Positions 54,401-62,649 of a stretch of 64,000 bases of DNA are shown here, piece by piece. The stretch's first letter is position 1. Each line of letters opens with the position of its first letter. Under the pieces are notes generated by a model that worked only from the letters and a program-made list of their open reading frames with translations, ran no database searches and was not told the origin of the DNA. The stretch comes from Nemertoderma westbladi (Eukaryota > Xenacoelomorpha > Nemertodermatida > Nemertodermatidae), in assembly GCA_032718475.1 (NCBI GenBank), contig JAUCBJ010007518.1:1-64000 (forward strand), written 5' to 3'. A program made the position numbers and the translations under genes.

Positions 54401-55089
54401 AGTTGAAGCAGACGCTAAAACAGAGCCCCGAGAAGAATGAGTACATTCACAAGACAATTAGAAAGTATGTCGAGAAAGGATGGGCCGTGGAGTTACCGGT
54501 CGATGAACCAAACACGGACAGGACCTATTACCTGCCACTCCACATGGCTCTAGACCCGAAGAAAGGTAAACTGCGGATGGTAGTTGACGCATCGGCCAAG
54601 ACCAACGGAAAATGCCTAAACGATTATCTGCTGGAGGGTCCCAACATCTACAACTCAGGGATCGAGGTCCTACTCAGATTCAGGAATGGTAAACACGCTT
54701 TCACCTGCGACATCGAAGGCATGTTCAACCAAGTCGGTGTAACGGAAGAGGATAGCGACAGCCAGCGCTTCCTATGGTACGACGGCGATGAGGAACCGTC
54801 GACCATACCAATGTATAAGATGATAGTACAGAATATGGGAGCCAAGTCGTCTTCGTTTACAACGACTATGGCCGTAAGAGACACGGTAGAAGGGAAGGAG
54901 AATAAGTTCAGCGCCAAAGCCGTCGATATGATTCGACGAGGTTTCTATGTAGACGACGGGATGGAGTCTGGAAATACGGTTAAGGAACTACTGGACACGG
55001 GGCGCGAGGTTCGCGACATCCTAAAAGGATCCGGGTTCAACCTAACCAAGTTCCAATCCAGCTCGCAAGAGTTCATGAAAGCCATATAG
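51448..55089 (+). CDS. Element B Gag-Pol: gag core, knuckles, protease, RT (to in-frame TAG)
   Basis: 1213 codons. Residues about 1-350 are charged and disordered. About 355-545 is a DUF1759-like gag core (EPFKFDGSRPEEYLQFRRMY, then TAWRALDREYG). Cys/His clusters follow (CQLHTNALHQTMNC, CSRCVMSGHRANQC), then a retropepsin with LVDSGAAFTLV (Asp 744). RT has YLPLHMALDPKKGKLRMVVD, CDIEGMFNQV (Asp 1088) and FYVDDG (Asp 1169, Asp 1170), all intact. The frame ends at TAG 55087-55089 in the RT connection, and the same frame stays open with alignable sequence afterwards, so this is an internal stop, not the natural end. Whether it is decay or a readthrough codon is not decidable here. The ATG at 51448 may be internal to gag. 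Confidence 0.85.
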   Translation: MESSRGITSIPSGVRSSRERQVDVARGRATRRRAQSEEGRRTVEFNREVDERSHEREYCTTERRKEESRRSVAANDRRARTDSEPSVVEVETESQWGRTSGDCRRPGGTRPDEAYCAQREGYGMYRHEDESSRGGRRETSRRDIPTDREYGSRGEDYSRRINFDPERHIQTAGHTVGLTAHTIGHAGRDNVGDRIARTTGLNPEVAEYIPAGRPEVDRPIPVPAQQYDYSMQGHNIYPGEGRIIADRCMGPNILTSTPVPNIPVGGGGGQGDIPPSQYQQYTPIGVRTSNPLDENRSCDTEIWRGPLPPMIYPSQRKAADRTNGPHPTGEPIQHPSNPLEAQAMGMATLIDALKTRIELPPVEPFKFDGSRPEEYLQFRRMYSNEILTKNLTQAECLKYLQVYTGGPAYDIVRQYQGIEGGFTTAWRALDREYGHPAKIIRQTLRGITSGGLQDNPVSIKTFANKVEKALIVLKTLDAPYELNASNNITTIAQALPIWLRNKWRKIAFSTRDKKGAEPGLEEMSSFLNYEAELITDPVYSEDSLGKGPKTDYHRPKPEHNASNALPKLRQSLPYAATQGTTSPQVAGGKTTSWSGQGKNNNTNKHNPSTPSRPNPNNKNSRDFGTNISAICNALYKDGYNPKSKCQLHTNALHQTMNCRYWQALPREDQVEYARRNEICSRCVMSGHRANQCKETPIKFGQSKGQTMATSTVVARKRGTVLLGVVPVRIIGEGNRSVTTLMLVDSGAAFTLVEDWVAEEIGLRTRPSRMAVTTISSKDEVLEMRTGRCAIAAIAPGCDYGATIDPIQVIESININARRPTNIEVEQYRFLDSIDFSIPEVDVRKVSIIVGMDCPTAHERMQTVFGEDRQCDPVAILTPFGWTLSGPIRSKIPFRMSETSGCMFAGTMREMGDEGAEEQLRRLLRQDFEGLKETGVGTSVEDKQALQSVKESMTCDEGRYTIGMVWKLPKLPLPDNKGMVLTRLRKLKQTLKQSPEKNEYIHKTIRKYVEKGWAVELPVDEPNTDRTYYLPLHMALDPKKGKLRMVVDASAKTNGKCLNDYLLEGPNIYNSGIEVLLRFRNGKHAFTCDIEGMFNQVGVTEEDSDSQRFLWYDGDEEPSTIPMYKMIVQNMGAKSSSFTTTMAVRDTVEGKENKFSAKAVDMIRRGFYVDDGMESGNTVKELLDTGREVRDILKGSGFNLTKFQSSSQEFMKAI

Positions 55090-56371
55090 GACAGGAGGCC
55101 AGAGTCGACCATGGATAATCCCACGACAGCCAAGGGACAGGACATGGCGAACAAGAGAGTGGAGTCCCAGCAGAAGGCACTAGGGATCGTGTGGAACCGA
55201 GAGACAGACGAGTTAAAATACCAGTTGAGTCAGGAGGGCGCAGGTATCCACACAAAGAGGGGCTATGTGTCGTACATAGCAAGGATATATGATCCCCCTA
55301 GGCCTAGCATCCCCATTATTAGTCACGGGGAAAAAGATACTCAAGAGAGTATACAAATTAAAGGACGAGTGGGACACAGAGGTCCCGGAAGAGATTAGCA
55401 AGCAATGGAGCAAGTGGACAGAAAGTTTAGAGCAGATGGGAACATACAGCATGCCACGTGTATATTTCCCGGATGGGGACATGACGAATCTGGATCTACA
55501 TATGTTCTCCGATGCGTCATTAGAGGCATACGGAGCGGCACTCTACTTAGTACAACGAGAGGGGGCTCACAAGCCCAGACTCGCATTCAGCAAAGCGAAG
55601 TCGACGCCACCAGATTCAGCATCAGTTCCGAAACTCGAGTTGACAGCTGCGTGATTAGGAGTTAGGGCCTCAGCCTACTTAGTGGGCGCTATTCCCAACA
55701 TAGTGGAAACACACTACTGGACGGATTCCATGGTAGTGCTCGGTTGGCTACATAATGAAAGGACGAGATACCCTATATTCGCCGCAAATAGGGTGGACGA
55801 AATAAGGGCAACCACAGAGTTAGGAAGGTGGCACTACTGCCCAACGGACGAGAACCCAGCGGACTTGTTATCGAGGGGCGTGGCACGCCACACTTTCTTG
55901 AAGAAGGAAGTATTGTGGCAGCATGGACCGCAATTTCTGAATGATAAGACAGCCTGGCCGCCGATGAGAAAGGTGGACCCGGGCGCCGAACAAGTAGCGT
56001 TAGAGGAGGAGGGAGTAGAGCCAGATGGTGAGGGAGATAAGGGACGTGCAACCGAAACTGGAAGAACTGTGCGATAACCCAACGGACAAACTCCTTAGCT
56101 ACAGCTCTAGTTGGTATAAGACCAAGAAGTTAGTGGCGTACTGGAGAGCCTTCGGGGACTTCCTTAGGGGAATCGGTAGAGATACAAAGGGTAAAATAAC
56201 CGTCGATCTGGAGGGGGCGGCCAAAGCCGTCATCCGCTACGAACAGAGGAACAACTATGGCGACGAGGTGGAACGCGTCGGTAAACAACAGCATCTCCGA
56301 CGGGACAGTGAACTGATCGCACTGTCACCACAACTCAATGATGACGGGATCCTAGTAATGAACTCGCGGCG
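55090..56371 (+). pseudogene. Element B RT connection, RNase H and integrase N-terminus, several breaks
   Basis: After the TAG the RT connection continues (KALGIVWNRETDELKYQL) to about 55290. There the IYDPLGLASP-type block changes frame at a run of C residues. The next frame carries MFSDASLEAYGAALYL (RNase H first Asp) and ends in a TGA at 55652-55654, with the same frame open again to 56077 (THYWTDSMVVLGW, GRWHYCPTDENPADLLSRG). A further change near 56025-56080 leads to the integrase N-terminal linker in a third frame (56025-56378). All parts are standard BEL/Pao; the breaks should prevent a full Pol product. Confidence 0.8.
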
Positions 56372-57568
56372 GTGTTGAACAACAACAGTATTGTCATCCC
56401 ACCAAAGCCCATCATCATTCCCAATGGATCACCAATAGTCCATCAGATCATCTGGGACTCCCATAAGTCGATATTGCACGGGGGCACCAACCGAACCCTC
56501 ACGGAGATACGAAGGACCTTTTGGGTCAAACAGTTGAGAAAGAAGGTAAAGGCAGTAGTGGGGCAGTGCCAGACCTGCCGACGAGCTAAGAAGGAGCGGG
56601 CCATACAGGAAATGGCGCCACTACCGGCCAGTAGAGTAAGACAGCACGACCCGCCATTTATGCATTGCAGTATGGACATGTTCGGGCCAATAAAGATTAA
56701 GGTGATGCGACACACGGAGAAGCGCTACGGCATCATCTTCGTATGTAACAACACACGGGCGGTAGGGATAGAACTTGCCCAAGATGCAACCGCATCAGCA
56801 TTCATTAATGCTCTAGAAAGGTTCAAAGACCGCAAAGGTGGGACGATTGCAGTAATATATTCTGACAACAGAACCAACTTTGTGGGGGAGAACGAGATGG
56901 CGGATGCCTTGGATATCCTGGAAGGGGAAAAAGTCAGGGCAGCCATGATAAGACAACAGGTGAAGTGGGAGAGGAGGACGCCGTATGCTCCGCATACTCT
57001 AGGATGCGTCGAGAGACTAGTGGGTAGTTCCAAGCGTCTAATGACGAAATTGATGAACACCCACATGGTTACAGAGGACATGCTGAGAATGGTACTAGCA
57101 AAGTGCGAGGGTATCATTAATAGCAGACCGCTATATCCAGAAAATGATGACCCAGAGTCATTAGATGTGCTGACGCCCAGTCACTTTCTAATGGAGAGGC
57201 CAGCGACCATTGACATGCGGGGTGTAGACCCAGACGATATACACTCCCGACAGAGTTGGAAAGTCGCTAAAGCGATAAGCGCAGAGTACTGGAGGAGGTG
57301 GGTCGAGGAATACCTACCCACGCTCCATAGGAGAAGTAAGTGGAGGAACACGAACAGAGGGCTAAAGGAGGGAGACCTGGTGATCGTCACGGACGATACC
57401 ATCATCAACAACCAATGGCGGTTGGCGAGAGTTGTGGGCACTTATTCCGACGAGGACGGAAGAGTCCGATCGGTAGAAGTGCGAATAGGTGGGAAAATAG
57501 GAGCGAAAGATAGAAAGACCTATAGAAGGGCTGTAGGCAAGTGCTGCCTCCTAGAGGGAGCACCTTAG
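56372..57568 (+). CDS. Element B integrase
   Basis: 398 codons in one open frame. Zinc-binding domain His 31, His 36, Cys 66, Cys 69 (IWDSHKSILHGGTN, CQTCRR). Core catalytic residues are all present: Asp 102 (SMDMFGPIKIK), Asp 165 (YSDNRTNF, where Arg replaces the usual Gly) and Glu 214 (GCVERLVGSS). The C-terminal part has SRPLYPENDDP, LTPSHFLMERP, WRRWVEEYLPTLHRRSKW and a final GDLVIVTDD/LARVVGTYSDEDG region. Family role: joins cDNA ends to target DNA. The ATG used here is merely the first in the frame after the preceding break; in a functional element this domain is part of Pol. Confidence 0.88.
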   Translation: MLNNNSIVIPPKPIIIPNGSPIVHQIIWDSHKSILHGGTNRTLTEIRRTFWVKQLRKKVKAVVGQCQTCRRAKKERAIQEMAPLPASRVRQHDPPFMHCSMDMFGPIKIKVMRHTEKRYGIIFVCNNTRAVGIELAQDATASAFINALERFKDRKGGTIAVIYSDNRTNFVGENEMADALDILEGEKVRAAMIRQQVKWERRTPYAPHTLGCVERLVGSSKRLMTKLMNTHMVTEDMLRMVLAKCEGIINSRPLYPENDDPESLDVLTPSHFLMERPATIDMRGVDPDDIHSRQSWKVAKAISAEYWRRWVEEYLPTLHRRSKWRNTNRGLKEGDLVIVTDDTIINNQWRLARVVGTYSDEDGRVRSVEVRIGGKIGAKDRKTYRRAVGKCCLLEGAP

Positions 57569-58710
57569 ACGAGTAGAGTTTAGTCGTCCAAGTTTTGACT
57601 GAGGGGGGTGGGATTGAGGGCGAGACGCCCTTCCCACACATAAAATAAAATATAAAAAAAATAATAAATAAAGAAAGAGTAAGTAGGCAGATGGAAGTTA
57701 GTAAGAGTTAGGCAGATAGTAGGAGTTAGTAGTAAGAGGGTACATAGTACCGGTTAGTTAGTTGGAGAGAGTTAGAGTTAGTAAGAGGGTACGTAGTACC
57801 GGTTAGTTAGTTGGAGAGAGTTAGAGTTAGTAAGAGGGTACGTAGTACCGATTAGTTAGAGAGAGTTAGAGTTAGTAAGAGGGTACGTAGTACCGATTAG
57901 TTAGAGAGAGTTAGAGTTAGTAAGAGGGTACGTAGTACTGATTAGTTAGAGAGAGTTAGAGTTAGTAAGAGGGTACGTAGTACCGGTTAGTTAGTTAGTA
58001 GAGTTAGAGTTAGTAAGAGGGTACGTAGTACCGATTAGTTAGAGAGAGTTAGAGTTAGTAAGAGGGTACGTAGTACCGATTAGTTAGAGAGAGTTAGAGT
58101 TAGTAAGAGGGTATGTAGTACCGGTTAGTTAGTTAGTGGAGTTAGAGTTAGTAAGAGGGTACGTAGTACCGGTTAGTTAGTTAGTGGAGTTAGAGTTAGT
58201 AAGAGGGTATGTAGTACCGTTAGTTAGTTAGTGGAGTTAGAGGTTAGTAAGAGGGTACGTAGTACCGGTTGGTAGAAGTTAGTTAGAAGTTAGTAAGAGG
58301 GTACGTAGTACCAGATAGTAAGAGTTAATGGCAGAAGGGTATGTATAATGTAGGCATTAGTTAGTAGTGAGTAGCGAGAGGGGGGCATATGAGTACAGCT
58401 GGATAAATCGTGTAGGCCACGCGACGCATACTGCTGTACTGCACAAGCCCACAGAGTAGGCCAGAATGTGGATTATGAAGTAGAGTAATCCATTGGCAAT
58501 AGTAAGTAGTAGCACAGTAGTAGGATTGAATTAAATTAAAATATTAAAATAGAATAGGGCTAGAAAATTAGACAAATTATGGTAACAGTAGAAAGTAAAT
58601 TCTGGAACATAATTAAAGTAACTGACAAAATTGTAATTTAGGGCACAATTTGACAGTTTCAGAAACAAAGTAGTAAAATTTAGGCTATAACTCAGAATTA
58701 ACTAGGAAAT
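57569..58710. repeat. Element B spacer with 45-bp VNTR
   Basis: About 12 units of a 45-bp repeat (57720-58320) with core gtacgtagtaccgattag followed by ttagagagagttagagttagtaagagg. Each unit holds the small dyad GGTAC-GTA-GTACC. It is followed by a G-run (gagaggggggcatatg near 58377) that could be an internal polypurine tract, and then AT-rich sequence. No protein is supported. Confidence 0.88.
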
Positions 58711-58812
58711 ATGCCATTGTCGAACTGTACAGACCATCTTAAACCTATCACTCATCTGTACTGCGCCTTGGTAAGGCACCACCTTACAGGTGAGCGAGAG
58801 AGAGAGTTCGGA

Positions 58813-60912
58813 ATGGCGGGGAAACTGATCAGGAAGAGAAAGGCGGAGTCAGGAGGAAAGGAGATACTGGTGGATTTCACCAAGAGGCATCCGGAAGAGA
58901 AGACGAGGGGATACTACGAGCGGTTAGAGAGAGGTCACGCAGCGCGAGCGCTACAAGACCATTTCAGGGAGGTGCACGAACAGCGGCTGGTCGGGACCTA
59001 CGGGATGCCGTCGCTGGACAACGCGATCTTCGAGCATTTCCACTATGTGGTGAAAGGAGACGAGGCGAAGTTCGGGATTCCGAAGTACGTGAGAGAGCCA
59101 CCGAGGAAAGATTGGAAGAGGTTTGTAGAGTCCGTCAGCAGAGAAGGATACATGGTCTTAGACGATGAGGGGACCATGGAAGACGAGGAGGGTTCGAGGA
59201 GAGGATCGGCGGGGTTGGCCAGAACCATACTCCTACATTTGGCCGCGCCAAATGGGGATATATTCCTATTCGATCTAGGAACGTATGGAAAGAAGGACGG
59301 GCCGAAGTTGAACCGGTTGCCGAAGGCGGTGCAAACCCTAGTGAGAGAGAAGTCGACGACGAAAGTGGGATCGGCGATTCGCGACGACGCGGAGAGAATC
59401 ATCGGTCCGGACACCCCCAACCTTCTGGATATGCAGATGGTCTATATGGCTATGACAGCACCAGACGGGTTGGAACTAGTGGAGAACACAGGACATTGCG
59501 GGGCGGTGGCAATGGGCCAGCTAATGGGGCTCGTGTGTCACAAACCGATGGACTGGAGTAAGTTCAGAGGGGAGTACGGAGCGGACTTGGCGAACTCGCT
59601 GAAGTGGGGAGCGAGGCCAGGGAGACAAGAGGTGTATCAATTCCGGAGAGGAGTGATAAAGGTATATCAGAAGCTATATATCCTACAGGAGGACTGGATA
59701 ATGATGGGTTTGCTTAACCTATTCATGACCGTGGTTATCGAGAGGGAACCAACGGCATTCCTATTATCGGGATCACCCCTAAGCTACAGAAGAGCCTTTA
59801 AGACGGCTTTCGAGGGTCTGGTAGACCACCCGGGGCTGAAGGGCGAGTCGGTGTACTATAACAGCCGGCATCTGGTAGACGGGGAGGTAGATACGCCGTA
59901 TCAGAGGTGGGAGCAGCTAGAGACGGATAGACGAGAGGCGAAGCGATTGGAAGAAATCGCTAGGCAGGAGAGGAGAGAAGCAGAGGAAAGGGAGGGGGAA
60001 GCTAGGGCACAGAGCTACGGCTTCGAGGAACAGGCGGCCTTAGACGAACTTTGTTGGACCTCATTGGGGAGTTCGGGGGAGTCTCTAGGGCGAGAATTAG
60101 GATGGACGATGGGATCACCGAAACAGTCGACGTCGGGATTGCAGACGACGCCCATACCAGTGGGCGCCGAGGGCGATCAGCCGCTAAGGAGGCTAGGGGA
60201 GCAGGAAGGATGGAAAGTTACGGGCGAGAGCCAAGGCGGGAAGGGACACAGTGGGTCCACCGGGATACCGGGTTTGGAGCCACTGCCAGAGGAGGACGAG
60301 GACGACGACGAGTTTGGAGAGATGCCGCCCATCGGGAGGATCGGCCACTCGGACACGGACTGGGTTGGCGGGAGGGTGGTGATGGCCAGTGGGGCGAGGG
60401 ACTTCTGGGATAGACCCAGCAAACGGGCCTGGGTGCACGAGGAGCCGGCGATGGATTTCGCGGGGAGCACTATCAGGTTGGGCGAGCAACCGGGGACGGC
60501 ACCACGGGTAGTATTCGGGGAGACGATGCCCGGGAGGGGCGAGGAGATCGACGTAGACAGGGACGCTAAGGTCCAGAAGTTCGCTTACCAGCGACTCCAC
60601 AGACCGCGGAGATCGCTTGGGACAAAAGACGATGTGGGGCGGGAGACATTGGTGCTCGGCTGTGACTACTGTGGGAGACAAACCCATCAGGAAAGGAGCT
60701 GTTTGTACCGGTTCCAGAAAGGGACTAGTTGTCTCTACTGCCGCGAGTCGAGCCACAGGATGGGGGCATGTCCACGGTTGCACAACCGGTGCTCGAAGTG
60801 CAACTTTCGGGGATACTACGGATGCCAGTGCGACTGGATGGACGACAAAGAGAAGTTTAGGGTCTTCGAGGAGTGGGCCGACGTCGGAGCCATGACTCGG
60901 CAACGCATGTAG
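58813..60912 (+). CDS. Element B extra 3' ORF: RNase D-like region plus CCHC knuckle cluster
   Basis: The frame is open from 58711; the Met at 58813 has a better start context and follows a splice-acceptor-like cttacag, so about 699 codons. Numbering here is from 58711. Residues about 145-330 resemble a DEDD 3'-5' exonuclease: MVLDDEG (Asp 151, Glu 153, motif I), TILLHLAAPNGDIFLFDL (edge strands), KVGSAIRDD (Asp 226, motif II) and LLDMQMVY. Motif III has Tyr 309 but Arg 313 where the Asp should be. A charged coiled-coil segment (about 405-440) and an acidic disordered region follow. Then come CDYCGRQTHQERSC (651-664), CLYCRESSHRMGAC (674-687) and CSKCNFRGYYGCQC (694-707, His replaced by Tyr). 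No signal peptide or clear membrane helix, so it does not look like an envelope gene. Function unknown; nucleic-acid binding is likely. Confidence 0.75.
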   Translation: MAGKLIRKRKAESGGKEILVDFTKRHPEEKTRGYYERLERGHAARALQDHFREVHEQRLVGTYGMPSLDNAIFEHFHYVVKGDEAKFGIPKYVREPPRKDWKRFVESVSREGYMVLDDEGTMEDEEGSRRGSAGLARTILLHLAAPNGDIFLFDLGTYGKKDGPKLNRLPKAVQTLVREKSTTKVGSAIRDDAERIIGPDTPNLLDMQMVYMAMTAPDGLELVENTGHCGAVAMGQLMGLVCHKPMDWSKFRGEYGADLANSLKWGARPGRQEVYQFRRGVIKVYQKLYILQEDWIMMGLLNLFMTVVIEREPTAFLLSGSPLSYRRAFKTAFEGLVDHPGLKGESVYYNSRHLVDGEVDTPYQRWEQLETDRREAKRLEEIARQERREAEEREGEARAQSYGFEEQAALDELCWTSLGSSGESLGRELGWTMGSPKQSTSGLQTTPIPVGAEGDQPLRRLGEQEGWKVTGESQGGKGHSGSTGIPGLEPLPEEDEDDDEFGEMPPIGRIGHSDTDWVGGRVVMASGARDFWDRPSKRAWVHEEPAMDFAGSTIRLGEQPGTAPRVVFGETMPGRGEEIDVDRDAKVQKFAYQRLHRPRRSLGTKDDVGRETLVLGCDYCGRQTHQERSCLYRFQKGTSCLYCRESSHRMGACPRLHNRCSKCNFRGYYGCQCDWMDDKEKFRVFEEWADVGAMTRQRM

Positions 60913-61380
60913 GCCCAGGAGTTCCAGTGGGGCTTCTTTAACATCAATCAGGAGGCCCACATGGAGATTATCAAACGGAGGCTTCCGTTTACCTACCAGG
61001 AAGTGGCGACGGCAGCGTCGTATGCCAGAGTGATAAATACTCAGAGGTATTTGGACAGGTGGACGCCACAGAACAGAGGAGAGTTCAGGGATTTCTTGGC
61101 GGAGCATGTGCCGCGGGCGATGAAAGTGATCCTATGGGACGCCACCAGGGGGAGACAACAGGGCCACTCGGAGGGGCCACCCGCGAAGCGATACCAGGAG
61201 CTAATAACACCAGCGCCCAAGGAGTCGACGACTGGGATTAGTAAAGAGGTGACGGCAAGGGTCAGGAGCCTGAAAGCGGACAAGACTAAAGGAGCGGCAG
61301 TGACCAGGAAACGACCAAGGGAGGAGGACGATAGAGGGAAAGAGTTGAGGTGGTTCCCAAAGGCAGGTGGAACGAACTAA
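60913..61380 (+). pseudogene. Element B 3' ORF continuation beyond in-frame TAG
   Basis: Same frame as the preceding ORF, open for about 155 codons to the TAA at 61378-61380. It aligns by eye with the end of the element A protein: AQEFQWGFFNINQ and LPFTYQEVATAASYARVINTQ beside the A-element tail with SAQ, GYFSF and LPFHYVDLLLSANL. It then runs into a basic disordered tail (KRPREEDDRGKELRW). The TAG at 60910-60912 therefore interrupts a conserved domain instead of marking its natural end. Confidence 0.7.
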
Positions 61381-62033
61381 GACATCCATGTGATATGCCT
61401 GGAAGGCACGACGCGAGACGTGCGAACTCCTAAGTACGAATTCAAGTAATTTAAATAATTGAAAAGTGCAATTAGTATGTACGTACGTAGTAATCATCAT
61501 TAGTTTAGAAAGTAAATACAATCAAAGTAAGTACTATTGTCGTACAACCTTTTTCTCAATTAGCTACTGGGACTGGGGACCAATAGACTATAATACTATC
61601 ACGGACGAGACACTGGACGACATCACACTTCTTGAGTGCGACGGCACAGGAGGGGGGTGAAACTCGTCGGGAGTGAGTGGGTGAGATAGGGGTTGAGTTG
61701 TAGTGCGGAGAGAGTGCGGGTGCAATTCAAGTGTGGGGGGGAGGAATAAGAGGCTGAGTGAGGGACAGGGAAGTCCGAGAGTCAGAGCGAAAGTGAGGAG
61801 AAGTAGAGGAGAGTTAGGGTGAGAACAGAGTAGAGTTAGTGGTGAAAGTGTTGGGGAAACAAAAGTCGTGTGAGAGGAGCGCACGATCGGCCCGACACGG
61901 GACGCCAGGTAAACAGGGTAGCGATATCATACCCATAGGGGGCGGTCTGGAAAGCCGGCTCCGAGAAAAATAGTTCCACCCCACATTCGATGCTAGGTCG
62001 AGATCCAGCGGAATTGTAGCACACTAGAGGTGG

Positions 62034-62071
62034 ATGCTATCTTCTCACCGGGAAGATAGCATGGGGGGGAG
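62034..62071 (+). promoter_or_regulatory. Element B PPT with adjacent hairpin
   Basis: Perfect 11-bp inverted repeat ATGCTATCTTC (62034-62044) and GAAGATAGCAT (62052-62062) with a 7-base loop, directly followed by the polypurine tract ggggggga and the LTR start at 62072. It is the same architecture as in element A, with unrelated stem sequence. Confidence 0.85.
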
Positions 62072-62649
62072 TGTTAGCGTATTCAATTCCGCTAACCAGG
62101 CCCACACAGAGTTGGTTTTAAGCAATATTGGAAGCACGAGGTTGGTTACCAATCAACCTCGTGTCACCCCAATAAGCGGGGACAATAGGCCCTAAGGGAA
62201 CACACACAGCAGGGGTCAGAGGTTATACCTCTGGGAGGGAGAGAGAGACAGCAGCGGGGGGGAAGTACTCCCAGGGAGATGGGAGGATGACAAGTGAGCT
62301 ATTAGCCAATGGGGGGAAGGTATCGGCTGAGTAACGTAATGCGGCCACTGGTGCAATATATGATACCGGTAACTGTGTCACTTGCTCAGTTTAGTTAATC
62401 AGTTCAGTTAGGGCGGAACAGGGACTTCTATAACCGTCAACGCCGTCCGCTACTGTGTTATATGCAATACTTTACCAGAACTGTTTGTCACTTCAATCCT
62501 ATTGACTGTGCTATATCACTATATTATATTTATACATCCATCAAGAACTTTGGAACTCTTAACCAACCCTTTTTACACACACGCACGGCGGGGACGCGTA
62601 AGATAGAAAAACCCAAACGGATAAATCGGGGTCGACCGATCCCGTCACA
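62072..62649 (+). repeat. Element B 3' LTR
   Basis: 578 bp, about 31 bp longer than its partner because a segment at about 62417-62459 differs (gaacagggacttctataacc and following), with scattered substitutions elsewhere. It ends gaccgatcccgtcaca directly before the target duplication. Confidence 0.93.

Larger units (their letters stand above)
48736..62649 (+). mobile_element. Element B: 13.9-kb BEL/Pao-type LTR retrotransposon with extra 3' ORF
   Basis: TG...CA LTRs at both ends, a 5-bp target duplication agctt (48731-48735, 62650-62654) and reading order: leader ORFs, gag with knuckles, protease, RT, RNase H, integrase, 45-bp VNTR spacer, extra 3' ORF, hairpin, polypurine tract, LTR. BEL/Pao assignment rests on protease-before-RT order, VVDASAKTNGKCLN, CDIEGMFNQV and FYVDDG motifs and a DUF1759-like gag. 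Pol carries several stops and frame changes. The interval 61381-62033 between the 3' ORF and the hairpin is non-coding and G-rich. At nearly 14 kb it is far longer than ordinary BEL/Pao elements; much of the excess is the spacer and the 3' ORF. No primer-binding site was recognised after the 5' LTR. Confidence 0.92.

Noticed and set aside
58711-60912. Envelope-like gene at the 3' position of element B
   Set aside because: No signal peptide, furin-like site or transmembrane anchor was seen; knuckles and an exonuclease-like pattern point to nucleic-acid binding.
60193-61107. 304-codon minus-strand frame opposite the element B 3' ORF
   Set aside because: Antisense of a GC-rich coding region; the plus-strand frame has the conserved motifs shared with element A.
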